Shown: positions 8,793 to 17,544, counted from the first letter of the stretch. The stretch is DNA of 41,237 nucleotides from Alphaproteobacteria bacterium (GCA_013289445.1 JABCZZ010000012.1:1-41237), one strand, 5' to 3'. Numbers and translations are program-made. Notes: generated from the sequence alone by a model not told the origin.

Positions 8793-8822
8793 GGTATAGT
8801 AGCCCCCTGCCCTAGCTGGCAA
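8793..8822 (-). promoter_or_regulatory. Possible promoter of tRNA-Gln
   Basis: Minus strand: TTGCCA (8822-8817), 18 bp, TATACC (8798-8793), with the mature tRNA beginning 13 nt downstream of the -10. It lies in the 47-nt gap between cutA and the tRNA. Spacing is slightly long, so confidence is modest. Confidence 0.45.
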
Positions 8823-8827
8823 GCGGG

Positions 8828-9148
8828 TTATGCACTGGACGTCTGCTTGCCTATCCAGTCAATAAAGGCGGGGTTGCCGCCTACAATCGGCACGCAAACA
8901 ACGCAGGGGCACTCATAGCTGTGCAGGGAATTGACGTGGGTTACGACTTTGTCGACATGCGCAGCCAGCGTCTTTGCCACGATAATGCTCTCTGGCTTCT
9001 GTTCAATCTCGCCCTGCCACCAGTAGAAAGACTCGATATGGTCGGCGATATTGGCACAGGCAATCAGTCGTTTTCCCAATAGCTCATGCACAAGCATGTT
9101 GGCTTCTTGCCGGTTCGCAGTCGTGATATAGAGCATCACCGGTTCCAT
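8828..9148 (-). CDS. cutA: CutA divalent-cation tolerance protein
   Basis: 106 residues, the standard size. It begins with the family pattern ITTANRQEANML and contains LIACANI, ESFYWWQGEIEQ and the helix after it, and the C-terminal HSYECPCVVCVPI segment, all typical of the trimeric ferredoxin-like CutA fold. CutA proteins are trimeric, bind divalent metals and were originally linked to copper tolerance; the physiological role is unsettled. It lies 15 nt downstream of the amino-acid permease on the same strand and may share its transcript. Confidence 0.95.
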   Translation of the reverse strand: MEPVMLYITTANRQEANMLVHELLGKRLIACANIADHIESFYWWQGEIEQKPESIIVAKTLAAHVDKVVTHVNSLHSYECPCVVCVPIVGGNPAFIDWIGKQTSSA

Positions 9149-9163
9149 AGATCCGCTCTGTCG

Positions 9164-10675
9164 TTACCGAAGATTTTCTTTGTGCAGTTTGCTGTGAAAC
9201 TGGCCATAGAGCAGATACACCAGAACACCCGCCAGGAAATACCATTCCAGCGCCTGAAAGATGGCCGCACCAATACCGTAAATCAGATATCCGCACGAGG
9301 CGATGCCCAGAAGCGGCACGACCGGGGCAAAGGGTGTTTTGAATGGACGCACCAGCTCCGGGCGTTTGCGCCGCAGATACAGCACGCTGTAACAGACGAT
9401 ACAAAAAGCGAACAATGTTCCCATGCTGACCAGATTGCCAAGCACGCTGATAGGTGTGAAGCCGGCAACAAGACCCACGATAAACCCCACAATGATCGTG
9501 TTGATGTAGGGCGTCTGGAACTTCGCATGTAATTTGCAGAAAAACTCGGGAATAAGACCGTCTTTACCCATCATGTAGAAAATGCGCGTCTGGCCATAGA
9601 CCAGCACCAGCATCACCGAGGAAAGCCCCATGAGGGCACCCACTTTGATAAGGAACGGCAATAGCTTGAAGTTGCCGAACGTCAGCCAGGAGACGTGAAT
9701 CTTGTCGATGGCCACCGCCATCGGATCGGGTACGTTAAGCTCTTTATAGCTGACGATGCCGGTAAGCACGAGCGATACCGCGATATAAAGTACCGTGCAG
9801 ATGACCAAGGAGCCCAGAATACCGATAGGCATGTCGCGCTGCGGATTCTTTGATTCCTGAGCGGCCGTCGAGACCGCCTCAAACCCGATATAGGCGAAGA
9901 AAATCATGCCGGCACCACGCAATATGCCCGGAAAGCCGAATTCGCCGCTTGCCGCGTCCTTGGGATCGGGAATGAAGGGAGGAATAAACGGATGCCAGTT
10001 GGCGGTGTCGACATACAATGCGCCCACCACGATGAACATGACAACCACGGCAAGCTTGATGATGACGATGATGTTGTTAACCGTCGCCGATTCGCTCACG
10101 CCGATAACCAGCAGAGAGGTCACCGCCATAATGCCCAGGAACGCCGGCAGGTTGAAATGGTTCGTCGCCACCAGCATCATGGCACCATGCGCCAGCGGAT
10201 CGGGATTAACCACCAGATCGAGCGTGGGTGATGTCAGGCCGGGAGGGATTACCAAACCGAAATCCTTGAGGAAGCTCACCAGATACCCTGACCAGCCAAC
10301 TGCTACCGTCGCCGAGGCAAGGCCATATTCAAGAATGAGCAGCCAGCCCATTGCCCAGGCGATGGATTCACCCAGTGTGGCATACGCATAGGTGTACGCG
10401 CTGCCAGAGACCGGCAACACCGAGGCAAGCTCCGCATAGCAGAGTGCGGCAAAGGCGCAGGCAAGGCCGGCCAGCACAAAAGAGAACACAATGGCAGGCC
10501 CGGCATGTTGTGCCGCCGCCTGTCCGGTGAGCACGAAAATACCGGCACCAATGATGCAGCCCACTCCCAGGCTGACCAGGTTAAGTGCGCTTAAACTGCG
10601 TTTGAGTTCGTGGTTGTCGGATTCAGCCTGGATCTTATCGATGGGCTTGTGAATGAAATAACGCGAAAAATCCAA
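9164..10675 (-). CDS. APC-superfamily amino-acid permease (YfnA/CAT-like)
   Basis: 503-residue inner-membrane transporter with about 12-14 hydrophobic segments. The first helix carries the APC signature GVGCIIGAGIFVLTG, where the backbone of the broken helix binds the amino-acid carboxylate. Other marks are SGSAYTYAYATLGE, FFAYIGFEAVSTAAQESKNPQRDMP and the QTRIFYMMGKDGL segment, typical of the cationic amino acid transporter/YfnA group. Substrate cannot be told from sequence. I choose the TTG start at 10675: GGAGG lies at 10686-10682, exactly 6 nt upstream, whereas an upstream ATG would start with residues that do not look like a permease N-terminus. A promoter lies at 10711-10739. cutA follows after 15 nt. 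Confidence 0.92.
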   Translation of the reverse strand: MDFSRYFIHKPIDKIQAESDNHELKRSLSALNLVSLGVGCIIGAGIFVLTGQAAAQHAGPAIVFSFVLAGLACAFAALCYAELASVLPVSGSAYTYAYATLGESIAWAMGWLLILEYGLASATVAVGWSGYLVSFLKDFGLVIPPGLTSPTLDLVVNPDPLAHGAMMLVATNHFNLPAFLGIMAVTSLLVIGVSESATVNNIIVIIKLAVVVMFIVVGALYVDTANWHPFIPPFIPDPKDAASGEFGFPGILRGAGMIFFAYIGFEAVSTAAQESKNPQRDMPIGILGSLVICTVLYIAVSLVLTGIVSYKELNVPDPMAVAIDKIHVSWLTFGNFKLLPFLIKVGALMGLSSVMLVLVYGQTRIFYMMGKDGLIPEFFCKLHAKFQTPYINTIIVGFIVGLVAGFTPISVLGNLVSMGTLFAFCIVCYSVLYLRRKRPELVRPFKTPFAPVVPLLGIASCGYLIYGIGAAIFQALEWYFLAGVLVYLLYGQFHSKLHKENLR

Positions 10676-10710
10676 GGGGCGCCTCCATAGAGTTATGGTT
10701 TTTTGCGGCA

Positions 10711-10739
10711 AGTATGCAGAAGGCACGCAGGTTTGGCAA
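10711..10739 (-). promoter_or_regulatory. Predicted sigma-70 promoter of the permease gene
   Basis: Minus strand: TTGCCA (10739-10734), 17 bp, CATACT (10716-10711). The predicted start near 10705 gives a leader of about 30 nt to the TTG start with its GGAGG site. Confidence 0.5.
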
Positions 10740-10744
10740 TGTGT

Positions 10745-10990
10745 TTAACCGCCCGCATAACGGCTGCGTCTCTTTTTTGTAGAAACAAAATAATGCCCGC
10801 TGGGATGTTTCTTAAGGCATGCGCTGGTTTTACAACTGCGCTCAAAACCGCCCGACGAGGATCTTCCGCCATGGCTGCTTGAGCTTCGCCCACCGCCGCC
10901 GCCACCACCGCCACCGCGCGCCCAGCCATCCGTGGCCATCGACATCGCCACGCAAAGCGATAGTAAAATGAGCGCGGTGATTTTATGCAC
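10745..10990 (-). CDS. Small exported Gly/Ser-rich protein
   Basis: 81 residues. An N-terminal Sec signal peptide (MHKITALILLSLCVAMSMA) is followed by a run of nine glycines, an Arg/Ser/His-rich stretch and a basic C-terminus with two cysteines (SCKTSACLKKH) that could form a disulfide. The GTG start at 10990 overlaps the aldolase stop codon in the arrangement TAGTG, so the gene is probably translated by termination-reinitiation on the aldolase mRNA. The family is not recognised; short Gly-rich, Cys-containing exported peptides of this kind are common in alphaproteobacteria. A false ORF is unlikely given the signal peptide and the coupling. Confidence 0.65.
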   Translation of the reverse strand: MHKITALILLSLCVAMSMATDGWARGGGGGGGGGRSSSSHGGRSSSGGFERSCKTSACLKKHPSGHYFVSTKKRRSRYAGG

Positions 10991-11919
10991 TAGGCGGCAC
11001 CTTTGTATATCTTGATAACTTCGGCGAGCATGGCGAGCGCTTCATTCCTGGGACGCTGGAAGGTGTTTCGGCCAATGATGGAACCATTGCCACCACCGTC
11101 GCGGATGGCACGAATCTCGTTATAAATTTCATCGAGTCCCTTGGCTGAACCGCCGGAAAAAATCACGATACGTTTGCCGCCGAAGGTGGCCTGCTTCACA
11201 TGCGCCACACGTTTGGCCAGTGTCGAGATGTCGATCTTTTCCTTTTCGTAGACCTTTTTGGCCTCGGGCAGTTCCAGATGCTCGGTCGGCGGCTTGACCT
11301 TGATGATATGCGCACCCAGCAGGGCTGCGATATGAGCAGCGTAGGCACAGATATCAACCGCAAGTTCGCCTTCCTTGGAAAGAAAGCCACCGCGCGGGTA
11401 CGACCAGATGACCGTCGCAAGACCGTGCGCTTTGGCTTCGGCGCTGATATCGCGGATTTCTTCCATCATGTCGCCCACGTCGTGCGAGCCGGGGTAAATG
11501 GTGAATCCCACCGCTGCGCATTTAAGCCTGACGGCATCTTTTACCGACGCAGTTACCGCCTGGTTGGGCGCCTGATCTTTGGGCGTGAGCGCATTGGACG
11601 AATTCATTTTCAGAATGAGCGGAATTTTGCCGGCGAAGGTTTTCACCCCGGCTTCGAGCATGCCCAGCGGCGCCGCATAGGCGTTGAGTCCGGCATCAAT
11701 GGCGAGTCTGAAATGGTAATGCGGGTCATACGCATCCGGATTGGCAGCAAAGCTGCGGGCAGGCCCATGTTCAAATCCCTGATCTACCGGAAGAATCACG
11801 AGTTTGCCCGTGCCACCAAGCTTGCCATGCATGAGCAGGCGGGCAAGGTTTTCTTTTGTTTTGGGAGAATCGCTTTCGTACCAGCTTAATATCTCTTTGA
11901 CTTTATTGGTGATTTTCAT
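10990..11919 (-). CDS. Class I fructose-bisphosphate aldolase (DhnA/FbaB type)
   Basis: Cleaves fructose-1,6-bisphosphate to DHAP and glyceraldehyde-3-phosphate through a Schiff base, without metal. The 309-residue protein has the archaeal/FbaB-type features: VILPVDQGFEHGP near the N-terminus, the IIKVKPPTEH segment with the likely Schiff-base lysine (K207 or K209), the phosphate-binding IFSGGSAKG and the GSIIGRNTFQRP end. The ATG at 11919 has GGGGAG 7 nt upstream; an earlier in-frame start at 11934 lacks this. Together with PGK, GAPDH and transketolase nearby it points to functional lower glycolysis/gluconeogenesis. A small exported protein is coupled to its stop. Confidence 0.93.
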   Translation of the reverse strand: MKITNKVKEILSWYESDSPKTKENLARLLMHGKLGGTGKLVILPVDQGFEHGPARSFAANPDAYDPHYHFRLAIDAGLNAYAAPLGMLEAGVKTFAGKIPLILKMNSSNALTPKDQAPNQAVTASVKDAVRLKCAAVGFTIYPGSHDVGDMMEEIRDISAEAKAHGLATVIWSYPRGGFLSKEGELAVDICAYAAHIAALLGAHIIKVKPPTEHLELPEAKKVYEKEKIDISTLAKRVAHVKQATFGGKRIVIFSGGSAKGLDEIYNEIRAIRDGGGNGSIIGRNTFQRPRNEALAMLAEVIKIYKGAA

Positions 11920-11951
11920 ATTGCCGCTCCCCACTACTTATCCCCAGGCCA

Positions 11952-11983
11952 TTCATTAAACAGTAACATTTCCCTGCTATGCT
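11952..11983 (+). promoter_or_regulatory. CtrA-like box plus extended -10, promoter of the 221-aa orphan
   Basis: Plus strand: TTCA (11952-11955), 7 nt, GTAAC (11963-11967), 10 nt ending CTGC, TATGCT (11978-11983). Same spacing as the boxes at 3548-3579 and 7724-7755. It lies between the divergent aldolase and orphan genes. Confidence 0.5.
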
Positions 11984-12030
11984 GAGGGCATAATCAATGA
12001 TCGGTTTCATAAGTCAAGAAAGTTAGAATA

Positions 12031-12696
12031 ATGGCGGTTTTAGAGAAGATTTCAGAACGACTCCACCCGCGCCGGTTCGAACAAACGGCAAATGAGCTTC
12101 TCATGGGCGGCATGCAGATGCTGGGACTTGCTATGCAACCGATTATGCAGCCGATGGAGTTTGCCATGCGGCCATTGGAAGCGGTGGGCGAGACCACGAC
12201 AAGTTTAATGCGTTCAGGCGCCACGCGGATTTCCGATACGGTCATAGAGCCTATAAGGAGGCAGAGCGGCGCATTGCGCGATACGCTCGAAGAATCATTC
12301 CCTGTTACCGCACAAGTCGCCAATGACATTCTGGATGTGGGCGAATATTTGGTAAAACGCACCGCGAACGAAACTTCTCAAACATTGTCGGAGCCCTTTG
12401 GGGTCTTAAAAATTATGTACAGGCCACCGCTGCTTGCGGATCTGGCCAGTAGCGTACAGACGCTGGTCACGGCCACCAGTCCCATGCTTCCTGTGGAACC
12501 TCCGCCCTCTCCTAACCGTGCAACGGTCGCCCATATGCGCAATGCGGATCCGGTCAAACTACCGGAGGGGATGGTTATATTTACGGGTGATTTTCATGCG
12601 CTGCGCGAGGCCGTGCGGGACGCCGGAAAAATGACGGCCACGCCTGCGAATACTGCCGCCAAACCGCTTAACAAAGCGCCCGCCAAAGAACATTAA
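12031..12696 (+). CDS. Orphan helical protein, 221 aa
   Basis: Not recognised. The N-terminal 130 residues are rich in Met, Arg and Glu and predicted helical, with a Met-rich amphipathic stretch (MGGMQMLGLAMQPIMQPM). The C-terminus is Pro/Ala-rich and probably disordered. No signal peptide is visible. Its promoter belongs to the shared orphan-gene type at 11952-11983. Its TAA shares the TTAA at 12693-12696 with the stop of the convergent pgk gene. No function is proposed. Confidence 0.7.
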   Translation: MAVLEKISERLHPRRFEQTANELLMGGMQMLGLAMQPIMQPMEFAMRPLEAVGETTTSLMRSGATRISDTVIEPIRRQSGALRDTLEESFPVTAQVANDILDVGEYLVKRTANETSQTLSEPFGVLKIMYRPPLLADLASSVQTLVTATSPMLPVEPPPSPNRATVAHMRNADPVKLPEGMVIFTGDFHALREAVRDAGKMTATPANTAAKPLNKAPAKEH

Positions 12697-13940
12697 GCTG
12701 CGGCCTGCAGCACCTCGACGCCGGGCAATTCCTTGCCTTCCATCCACTCAAGAAATGCGCCGCCACCGGTAGAGATATAGGTGTAACTCTGCGAAAAACC
12801 TGCAGTGTTGATCGCCGCCACCGTATCGCCACCACCCACAATGCTCTTAAGTGTGCCGTCTCTGGTCAGGCGATCGATTTCGCGTGCCAGCCAGATGGTC
12901 GAAAATCCGGGCTTCTGCTCAAAGATGCCAAGCGGGCCGTTCCAGATAACCGTCTTGGATTTGGCAAGATGCTGCGCAATGTCTGCAAGCGTCTGGTTGC
13001 CAATATCAAAAATCATTTCACCGGCGGGGATGGTGGCCGCCTTGTCTTTGACATTTACTGTTCCTGAAACCGTGACGTTACTCGCCTTGATAGCGGAAGG
13101 CAGCGTATGCAATACGTCCATAGGCAGCACGATATGGCATTTGCCCCTGGCTTTCTCAAGAATACGCCGCGCCGTTTCTTTGAGGTTGGGCTCGACGAGG
13201 GACTTGCCGACGGCAAAGCCGCGCGCAAGCAGGAAAGTATTCGCCATGGCGCCGCCGATAATCAGGGTATCGACACGGTGGATGAGGTTTTCGAGCAGCT
13301 CAAGTTTGCTTGATACTTTGGCGCCGCCGATGATTGCCGTCAGCGGACGTTTGGGATTTTCAAACAACGTTTCGAGATTGCGCAATTCTTCTTCCATCAG
13401 CCTGCCCGCGGCACACGGCAACTGCCTGGTGATACCCACGACTGATGCATGCGCACGGTGCGAACAGGAGAACGCATCATTGACATAAATGTCGCCATGC
13501 GCCGCCAGTTTTTTGGCAAATGTGGCGTCGTTTTTCTCCTCGCCGGCATGAAAACGTACATTCTCCAGCAGCAGAATCTCGCCGGACTTAAGCGCTTTGA
13601 CTGCCGAATTTGCCTCCGGCCCGATGCAGTCGACGCCGAACTTCACCACCACCCCGGCCAGTGCACTAGAAAGTGCATCTACCAGAGGCGCCAGCGAAAG
13701 GCTGGGTACATAATGCCCGTCCGGTCTGCCCAGATGCGAAAGAATAATAATCTTGGCGTTTTTTTGCAGCAATTCACGCAACGTGGGCAGCAAGCGGGAA
13801 ACGCGCGTATCGTCGGTGACCCGGCCATCCGTCATAGGGACGTTGAGATCCATACGCACAAGCACGCGCTTATGGGCAACGTCAATGGTATCGAGCGTCG
13901 GAAACCGGCTGGGGGACATTTTCTTCATCGTGCGGCGCAT
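12693..13940 (-). CDS. pgk: Phosphoglycerate kinase
   Basis: Transfers phosphate from 1,3-bisphosphoglycerate to ADP in glycolysis. 415 residues if started at 13940; starts at 13928 or 13919 are also possible. Family signatures are VLVRMDLNVPMTDG, ILSHLGRPDG, LLENVRFHAGEEKN, the AIIGGAKVSSKLE phosphate-binding region, NGPLGIFE and the nucleotide loop GGGDTVAAI, with STGGGAFLEWMEGKELPG at the C-terminus. It lies 29 nt downstream of gap and ends the transketolase / 76-aa protein / GAPDH / PGK operon. Its stop overlaps that of the convergent orphan by 4 nt. Confidence 0.97.
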   Translation of the reverse strand: MRRTMKKMSPSRFPTLDTIDVAHKRVLVRMDLNVPMTDGRVTDDTRVSRLLPTLRELLQKNAKIIILSHLGRPDGHYVPSLSLAPLVDALSSALAGVVVKFGVDCIGPEANSAVKALKSGEILLLENVRFHAGEEKNDATFAKKLAAHGDIYVNDAFSCSHRAHASVVGITRQLPCAAGRLMEEELRNLETLFENPKRPLTAIIGGAKVSSKLELLENLIHRVDTLIIGGAMANTFLLARGFAVGKSLVEPNLKETARRILEKARGKCHIVLPMDVLHTLPSAIKASNVTVSGTVNVKDKAATIPAGEMIFDIGNQTLADIAQHLAKSKTVIWNGPLGIFEQKPGFSTIWLAREIDRLTRDGTLKSIVGGGDTVAAINTAGFSQSYTYISTGGGAFLEWMEGKELPGVEVLQAAA

Positions 13941-13969
13941 AGAACCTACAAATCACTAGGCCCTATAAA

Positions 13970-14959
13970 TCACAAGAGCGCGGCAACGTCCAGCATCCGG
14001 CAGGAAAATCCCCACTCATTATCGTACCAAGCGGCGATGCGGCAGAAACGTTTGCCGGTGACGGCCGTGCCGGTGAGGTCAAAAATCGCACTCGCCGTAT
14101 GGTGGTTGAAATCCACCGAGACCAGCGGTTCATCACTGGTGGCAAGGATGCCCTTCAAAGCTCCCGCAGATGCTTTGACAATAGCGGCATTGAGCGCGTC
14201 TTTGTCGGTATCCTTGACGCTCTGGAAAGTAAGATCAATGAGCGACACATTGGGGGTGGGCACGCGAATGGAAACACCGCCCAACTTGCCGTTTAGTTCG
14301 GGAATCACCAAGCCAATGGTTTTGGCGGCACCGGTAGAAGTCGGCACTATGGCGCTTGCCGCCGCACGCGCACGGCGCAGATCCTTATGGCTGCCATCCA
14401 CCAGATTCTGGTCCCCGGTGTAGGAATGAATGGTGGTCATAAAGCCGCTTTCAATGCCCACGGCTTTGTTAAGCACATCGGCTACGGGAGCAAGGCAGTT
14501 GGTGGTACAGGAGCCTACGGAGATCACGGTATGTTCGGGTTTAAGCGCTTTGTCATTGACCCCGTGGACGATGGTTGCGTCGGCATCTGGAGCCGGCGCC
14601 GAGATCAGTACTTTCTTTGCACCCTGCGCAAGATGTGCGGCGGCGGCATCGCGTTTATTGAATTTTCCCGTGCACTCCAGCACGACATCCACGCCCTTCC
14701 AGTTGAGTTTGCTGATGTCTTTTTCATGGCTTAACCGCATGACACCGCGTCCCACGTCGATACCGCCATTGGCGGCTTTCACTTCACCTCGAAACGCGCC
14801 ATGCACCGAATCGTATTTGAGCAGATGCACGTGGGTTTCCATCGGCGCCGGGCCGTTGATGGCAACAATCTCTATGTCTTTACGCCCAGTCTCAATCAAC
14901 GCACGAATGACGCAGCGCCCGATGCGCCCTAGCCCATTAATGGCGATTTTTTTGGTCAT
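13970..14959 (-). CDS. gap: Glyceraldehyde-3-phosphate dehydrogenase, NADP-type cofactor residues
   Basis: Oxidises and phosphorylates glyceraldehyde-3-phosphate. 329 residues with INGLGRIGR (dinucleotide fold), catalytic C151 in SCTTNC, H178 in TIHSYTGDQ, PTSTGAAK and the WYDNEWGFS C-terminal signature. The residue that normally fixes NAD specificity (Asp32 in Bacillus numbering) is Gly36 here (VAINGPAP), and the usual Leu187-Pro188 pair is Gly189-Ser190 (VDGSHKD). Chloroplast NADP-GAPDH has Ala-Ser at this pair, so dual or NADP use is likely by inference. The start overlaps the stop of the 76-aa membrane protein in ATGA, implying coupled translation. Confidence 0.97.
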   Translation of the reverse strand: MTKKIAINGLGRIGRCVIRALIETGRKDIEIVAINGPAPMETHVHLLKYDSVHGAFRGEVKAANGGIDVGRGVMRLSHEKDISKLNWKGVDVVLECTGKFNKRDAAAAHLAQGAKKVLISAPAPDADATIVHGVNDKALKPEHTVISVGSCTTNCLAPVADVLNKAVGIESGFMTTIHSYTGDQNLVDGSHKDLRRARAAASAIVPTSTGAAKTIGLVIPELNGKLGGVSIRVPTPNVSLIDLTFQSVKDTDKDALNAAIVKASAGALKGILATSDEPLVSVDFNHHTASAIFDLTGTAVTGKRFCRIAAWYDNEWGFSCRMLDVAALL

Positions 14960-15186
14960 AGATAATAATGCAATGCCATAAGTGCTGTTCCGCCGCCCAC
15001 GAACAATACGCCGTCAAACCACATCATGAATTCCAGCAGGCGTATATTTTTGATGTTATTTTCTTTGCGTAGCTTTGGAATCACACCCATTCTAAAAATT
15101 GCCACGGTAAGCAGGCCGACAAACATCATGGCCACCGAGAGCATAAAACCAGTATCACCAACGATTAAATTGTGCATCGGACTCAT
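14956..15186 (-). CDS. 76-aa membrane protein between transketolase and GAPDH
   Basis: Small protein with two hydrophobic segments: about residues 13-32 (GFMLSVAMMFVGLLTVAIF) and 53-72 (MMWFDGVLFVGGGTALMAL), separated by a basic loop (PKLRKENNIKNIR). Both ends overlap neighbours by ATGA: its ATG overlaps the transketolase stop, and its stop overlaps the gap start. The tight coupling on both sides makes a real gene very likely. Family not recognised. A role as a small inner-membrane accessory in the same operon is suggested only by context. Confidence 0.78.
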   Translation of the reverse strand: MSPMHNLIVGDTGFMLSVAMMFVGLLTVAIFRMGVIPKLRKENNIKNIRLLEFMMWFDGVLFVGGGTALMALHYYL

Positions 15187-17204
15187 ATGGATTTCCCTTT
15201 TGCTACGACTTGGCGAACGACTTCTTCCGCCGTGATACCAAAATGCTTATAGAGATCGGGGGCCGGAGCGGAGGCACCAAAACTCTTCATACCGATGAAA
15301 ATGCCTTTCTCACCGATATACTTCTGCCAACCATAGCCTGAAGCGGCCTCAATGGCTACCTTAAGCGTCGATTTTCCTAATACATCATGGCGATAGGCGC
15401 TATCCTGCGCGTCGAACAACTCGGTGCAGGGAAGCGAAACCACTTTAGCTGCTATGTTTTGCGCCGCCAGCAGTTTCTGCGCCTGCATGGCAAGCATGAC
15501 TTCCGAGCCGGTAGCAATCAATGTGACCTTGGCATTGAGAGCATCGCTTAATACATAACCGCCGCGTGCGCAGAGATTCTCTTTTACATATTCGGTGCGC
15601 AGGGTCGGCAGATTCTGGCGTGACAATGCCAGCACCGACGGAGTGGACGCAGAGCTGATCGCAAGCGCCCAGCATTCTGCCGTTTCGGTAGCATCGGCAG
15701 GGCGAAATACCTGAAGGTTGGGGATGGCGCGCAGGCTCGCCAGATGCTCGACCGGTTGATGCGTAGGGCCGTCCTCGCCCAGACCTATCGAATCATGTGT
15801 CATGACGAAAATCACGCGCAGGCCCATGAGAGCGGCAAGTCGGATGGAGGGGCGGCAATAATCGGTGAATACCAGAAACGTGCCGCCGTAAGGGATAAAC
15901 CCTCCATGCAGCGCCATGCCGTTCATCACGGCGCACATCGCATGTTCACGCACACCGTAATAAAGATAACGCCCGGCAAAATCGGCCGCCGTCACCGGAG
16001 CCAGGGCTTTGGTTTTGGTGTTATTGGAGCCGGTGAGATCGGCAGAGCCACCGATAAGTTCATTAATCAGCGGATTGAGTACTTCAAGAATTTCCTGTGA
16101 GGATTTGCGGGTTGCTTCATTGGGCTTTTTCTCGGCAAGCATCTTTTTGAATTGATCGAATGCTTCCTGCCAGCCCTGCGGAATGCCCCCGGCAATCGCG
16201 CGGGCAAAACGCTCGCGCAGTTCCGGTTTGCTGGCTTCGAGCTTGCGTACCCACGCAGCGTAATCAGCGCGTGAACGCTCCCCTGCCGCACGCCAGCTTG
16301 CAAGAATGTGATCGGGAATTTCAAACGGAGCGTAAGACCAGCCAAGTTTCTCGCGCGCACCTTTGATTTCTTCCTTGCCCAAGGGCGAGCCGTGGCTTGC
16401 AGACGTGCCGGCCTTTGTGGGCGCGCCAAATGCAATCGTCGTCTTGCAGGCTATAAGTGTCGGCTTGTCAGATTTCTGCGCTTTGGCGATGGCCTTGCGG
16501 ATAGCCGCCTCATCATGGCCGCCAACGGCCTGCGCGTTCCAGCCAGCGGCTTCGAAACGCTTGAGCATATTTTCCGAGGTGGTCAGGCTCGTGGGTCCAT
16601 CAATCGAAATGCTGTTATCATCCCACAGCACGATAAGTTTGCCGAGTTTCAGATGGCCGGCAAAGGAAATGGCTTCCTGCGAAATGCCTTCCATAAGACA
16701 GCCGTCACCCGCAAGCGCATACGTGTAATGACTTACATGATCACTGCCAAACCGTGCAGCCATCATACGCTCGGAAAGCGCCATGCCCACGGCGTTGGCA
16801 AGCCCTTGGCCGAGCGGGCCGGTCGTGGTTTCGATGCCCTGCGCGTGGCCGTATTCGGGATGGCCTGCGGTTTTAGCTCCGAGCTGACGAAAACGCTTGA
16901 GGTCTTCAATCGTCATGTCCTGATAGCCGGTGAGATACAACAGCGCATACAGCAACATCGAGCCGTGGCCTGCGGAAAGCACAAAGCGATCGCGATCGGG
17001 CCAGTGAGGCTGCGTCGGATCGAATTTGAGAAAATCACGGAATAAAACCGTGGCAACATCCGCCATGCCCATCGGCATTCCGGGATGGCCGGAATTGGCC
17101 TGTTCGACTGCGTCCATCGCCAACGCGCGTATGGCATTTGCCATTTCCTGATGAGAGGCTGCGGCGGCGGGCTGCGGTTTGAGCATGATGTTTGCGCTTT
17201 TCAT
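15183..17204 (-). CDS. tkt: Transketolase
   Basis: ThDP-dependent transfer of two-carbon units in the pentose phosphate pathway. 673 residues, normal length. Visible marks are the N-terminal RALAMDAVEQANSGHPGMPMG, FVLSAGHGSMLLYAL, the ThDP motif starting GDGCLMEGIS and ending in DDNS, YYGVREHAMCAVMNG with the catalytic Glu, and DSIGLGEDGPTHQPVEH in the pyrimidine domain. It is the first gene of a minus-strand operon with a 76-aa membrane protein, gap and pgk. It is divergent from the coiled-coil/zapA transcript, with 58 nt between the starts. Confidence 0.97.
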   Translation of the reverse strand: MKSANIMLKPQPAAAASHQEMANAIRALAMDAVEQANSGHPGMPMGMADVATVLFRDFLKFDPTQPHWPDRDRFVLSAGHGSMLLYALLYLTGYQDMTIEDLKRFRQLGAKTAGHPEYGHAQGIETTTGPLGQGLANAVGMALSERMMAARFGSDHVSHYTYALAGDGCLMEGISQEAISFAGHLKLGKLIVLWDDNSISIDGPTSLTTSENMLKRFEAAGWNAQAVGGHDEAAIRKAIAKAQKSDKPTLIACKTTIAFGAPTKAGTSASHGSPLGKEEIKGAREKLGWSYAPFEIPDHILASWRAAGERSRADYAAWVRKLEASKPELRERFARAIAGGIPQGWQEAFDQFKKMLAEKKPNEATRKSSQEILEVLNPLINELIGGSADLTGSNNTKTKALAPVTAADFAGRYLYYGVREHAMCAVMNGMALHGGFIPYGGTFLVFTDYCRPSIRLAALMGLRVIFVMTHDSIGLGEDGPTHQPVEHLASLRAIPNLQVFRPADATETAECWALAISSASTPSVLALSRQNLPTLRTEYVKENLCARGGYVLSDALNAKVTLIATGSEVMLAMQAQKLLAAQNIAAKVVSLPCTELFDAQDSAYRHDVLGKSTLKVAIEAASGYGWQKYIGEKGIFIGMKSFGASAPAPDLYKHFGITAEEVVRQVVAKGKSI

Positions 17205-17262
17205 TGCCGGTTAACTTAGGTAAAACGGTTGCAGATAGAATCTTTCTAGCAGGGAGGATGAA

Positions 17263-17544
17263 GTGGCACAACCACTTGCAAAATCACCGCAGGCGAACTC
17301 CGAATCTGGCGCCATCAGCGGCATCGAGGCAGCGGGTCTGCGTCTGGAACAGGCGTTTGCCCGCCTGGACGCTGCCGTTACCCACGCCACTTCCGGCCAT
17401 CATTCTCTTAAAGCAGATCACGAAAAACTCAATCTTTTATTGCGCGCCTCGGAAGCGGAAATTGGTCATCTCAAGAAAGTCGCCGCTACGGTCTGCGCGC
17501 GCCTGGACAAGACCATCGGCGCACTCGAAAGTATCGAAGAATGA
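17263..17544 (+). CDS. Small coiled-coil protein upstream of ZapA (DUF4164-like)
   Basis: 93 residues, mainly helical and heptad-like from about residue 22 to 90, with no membrane segment. The GTG start at 17263 has GGGAGG 5 nt upstream; an ATG at 17258 is out of frame. The stop overlaps the zapA start by ATGA. Small coiled-coil proteins of the DUF4164 kind occupy this position before zapA in many alphaproteobacteria, so a role near the division ring is plausible but unproven. Confidence 0.75.
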   Translation: MAQPLAKSPQANSESGAISGIEAAGLRLEQAFARLDAAVTHATSGHHSLKADHEKLNLLLRASEAEIGHLKKVAATVCARLDKTIGALESIEE

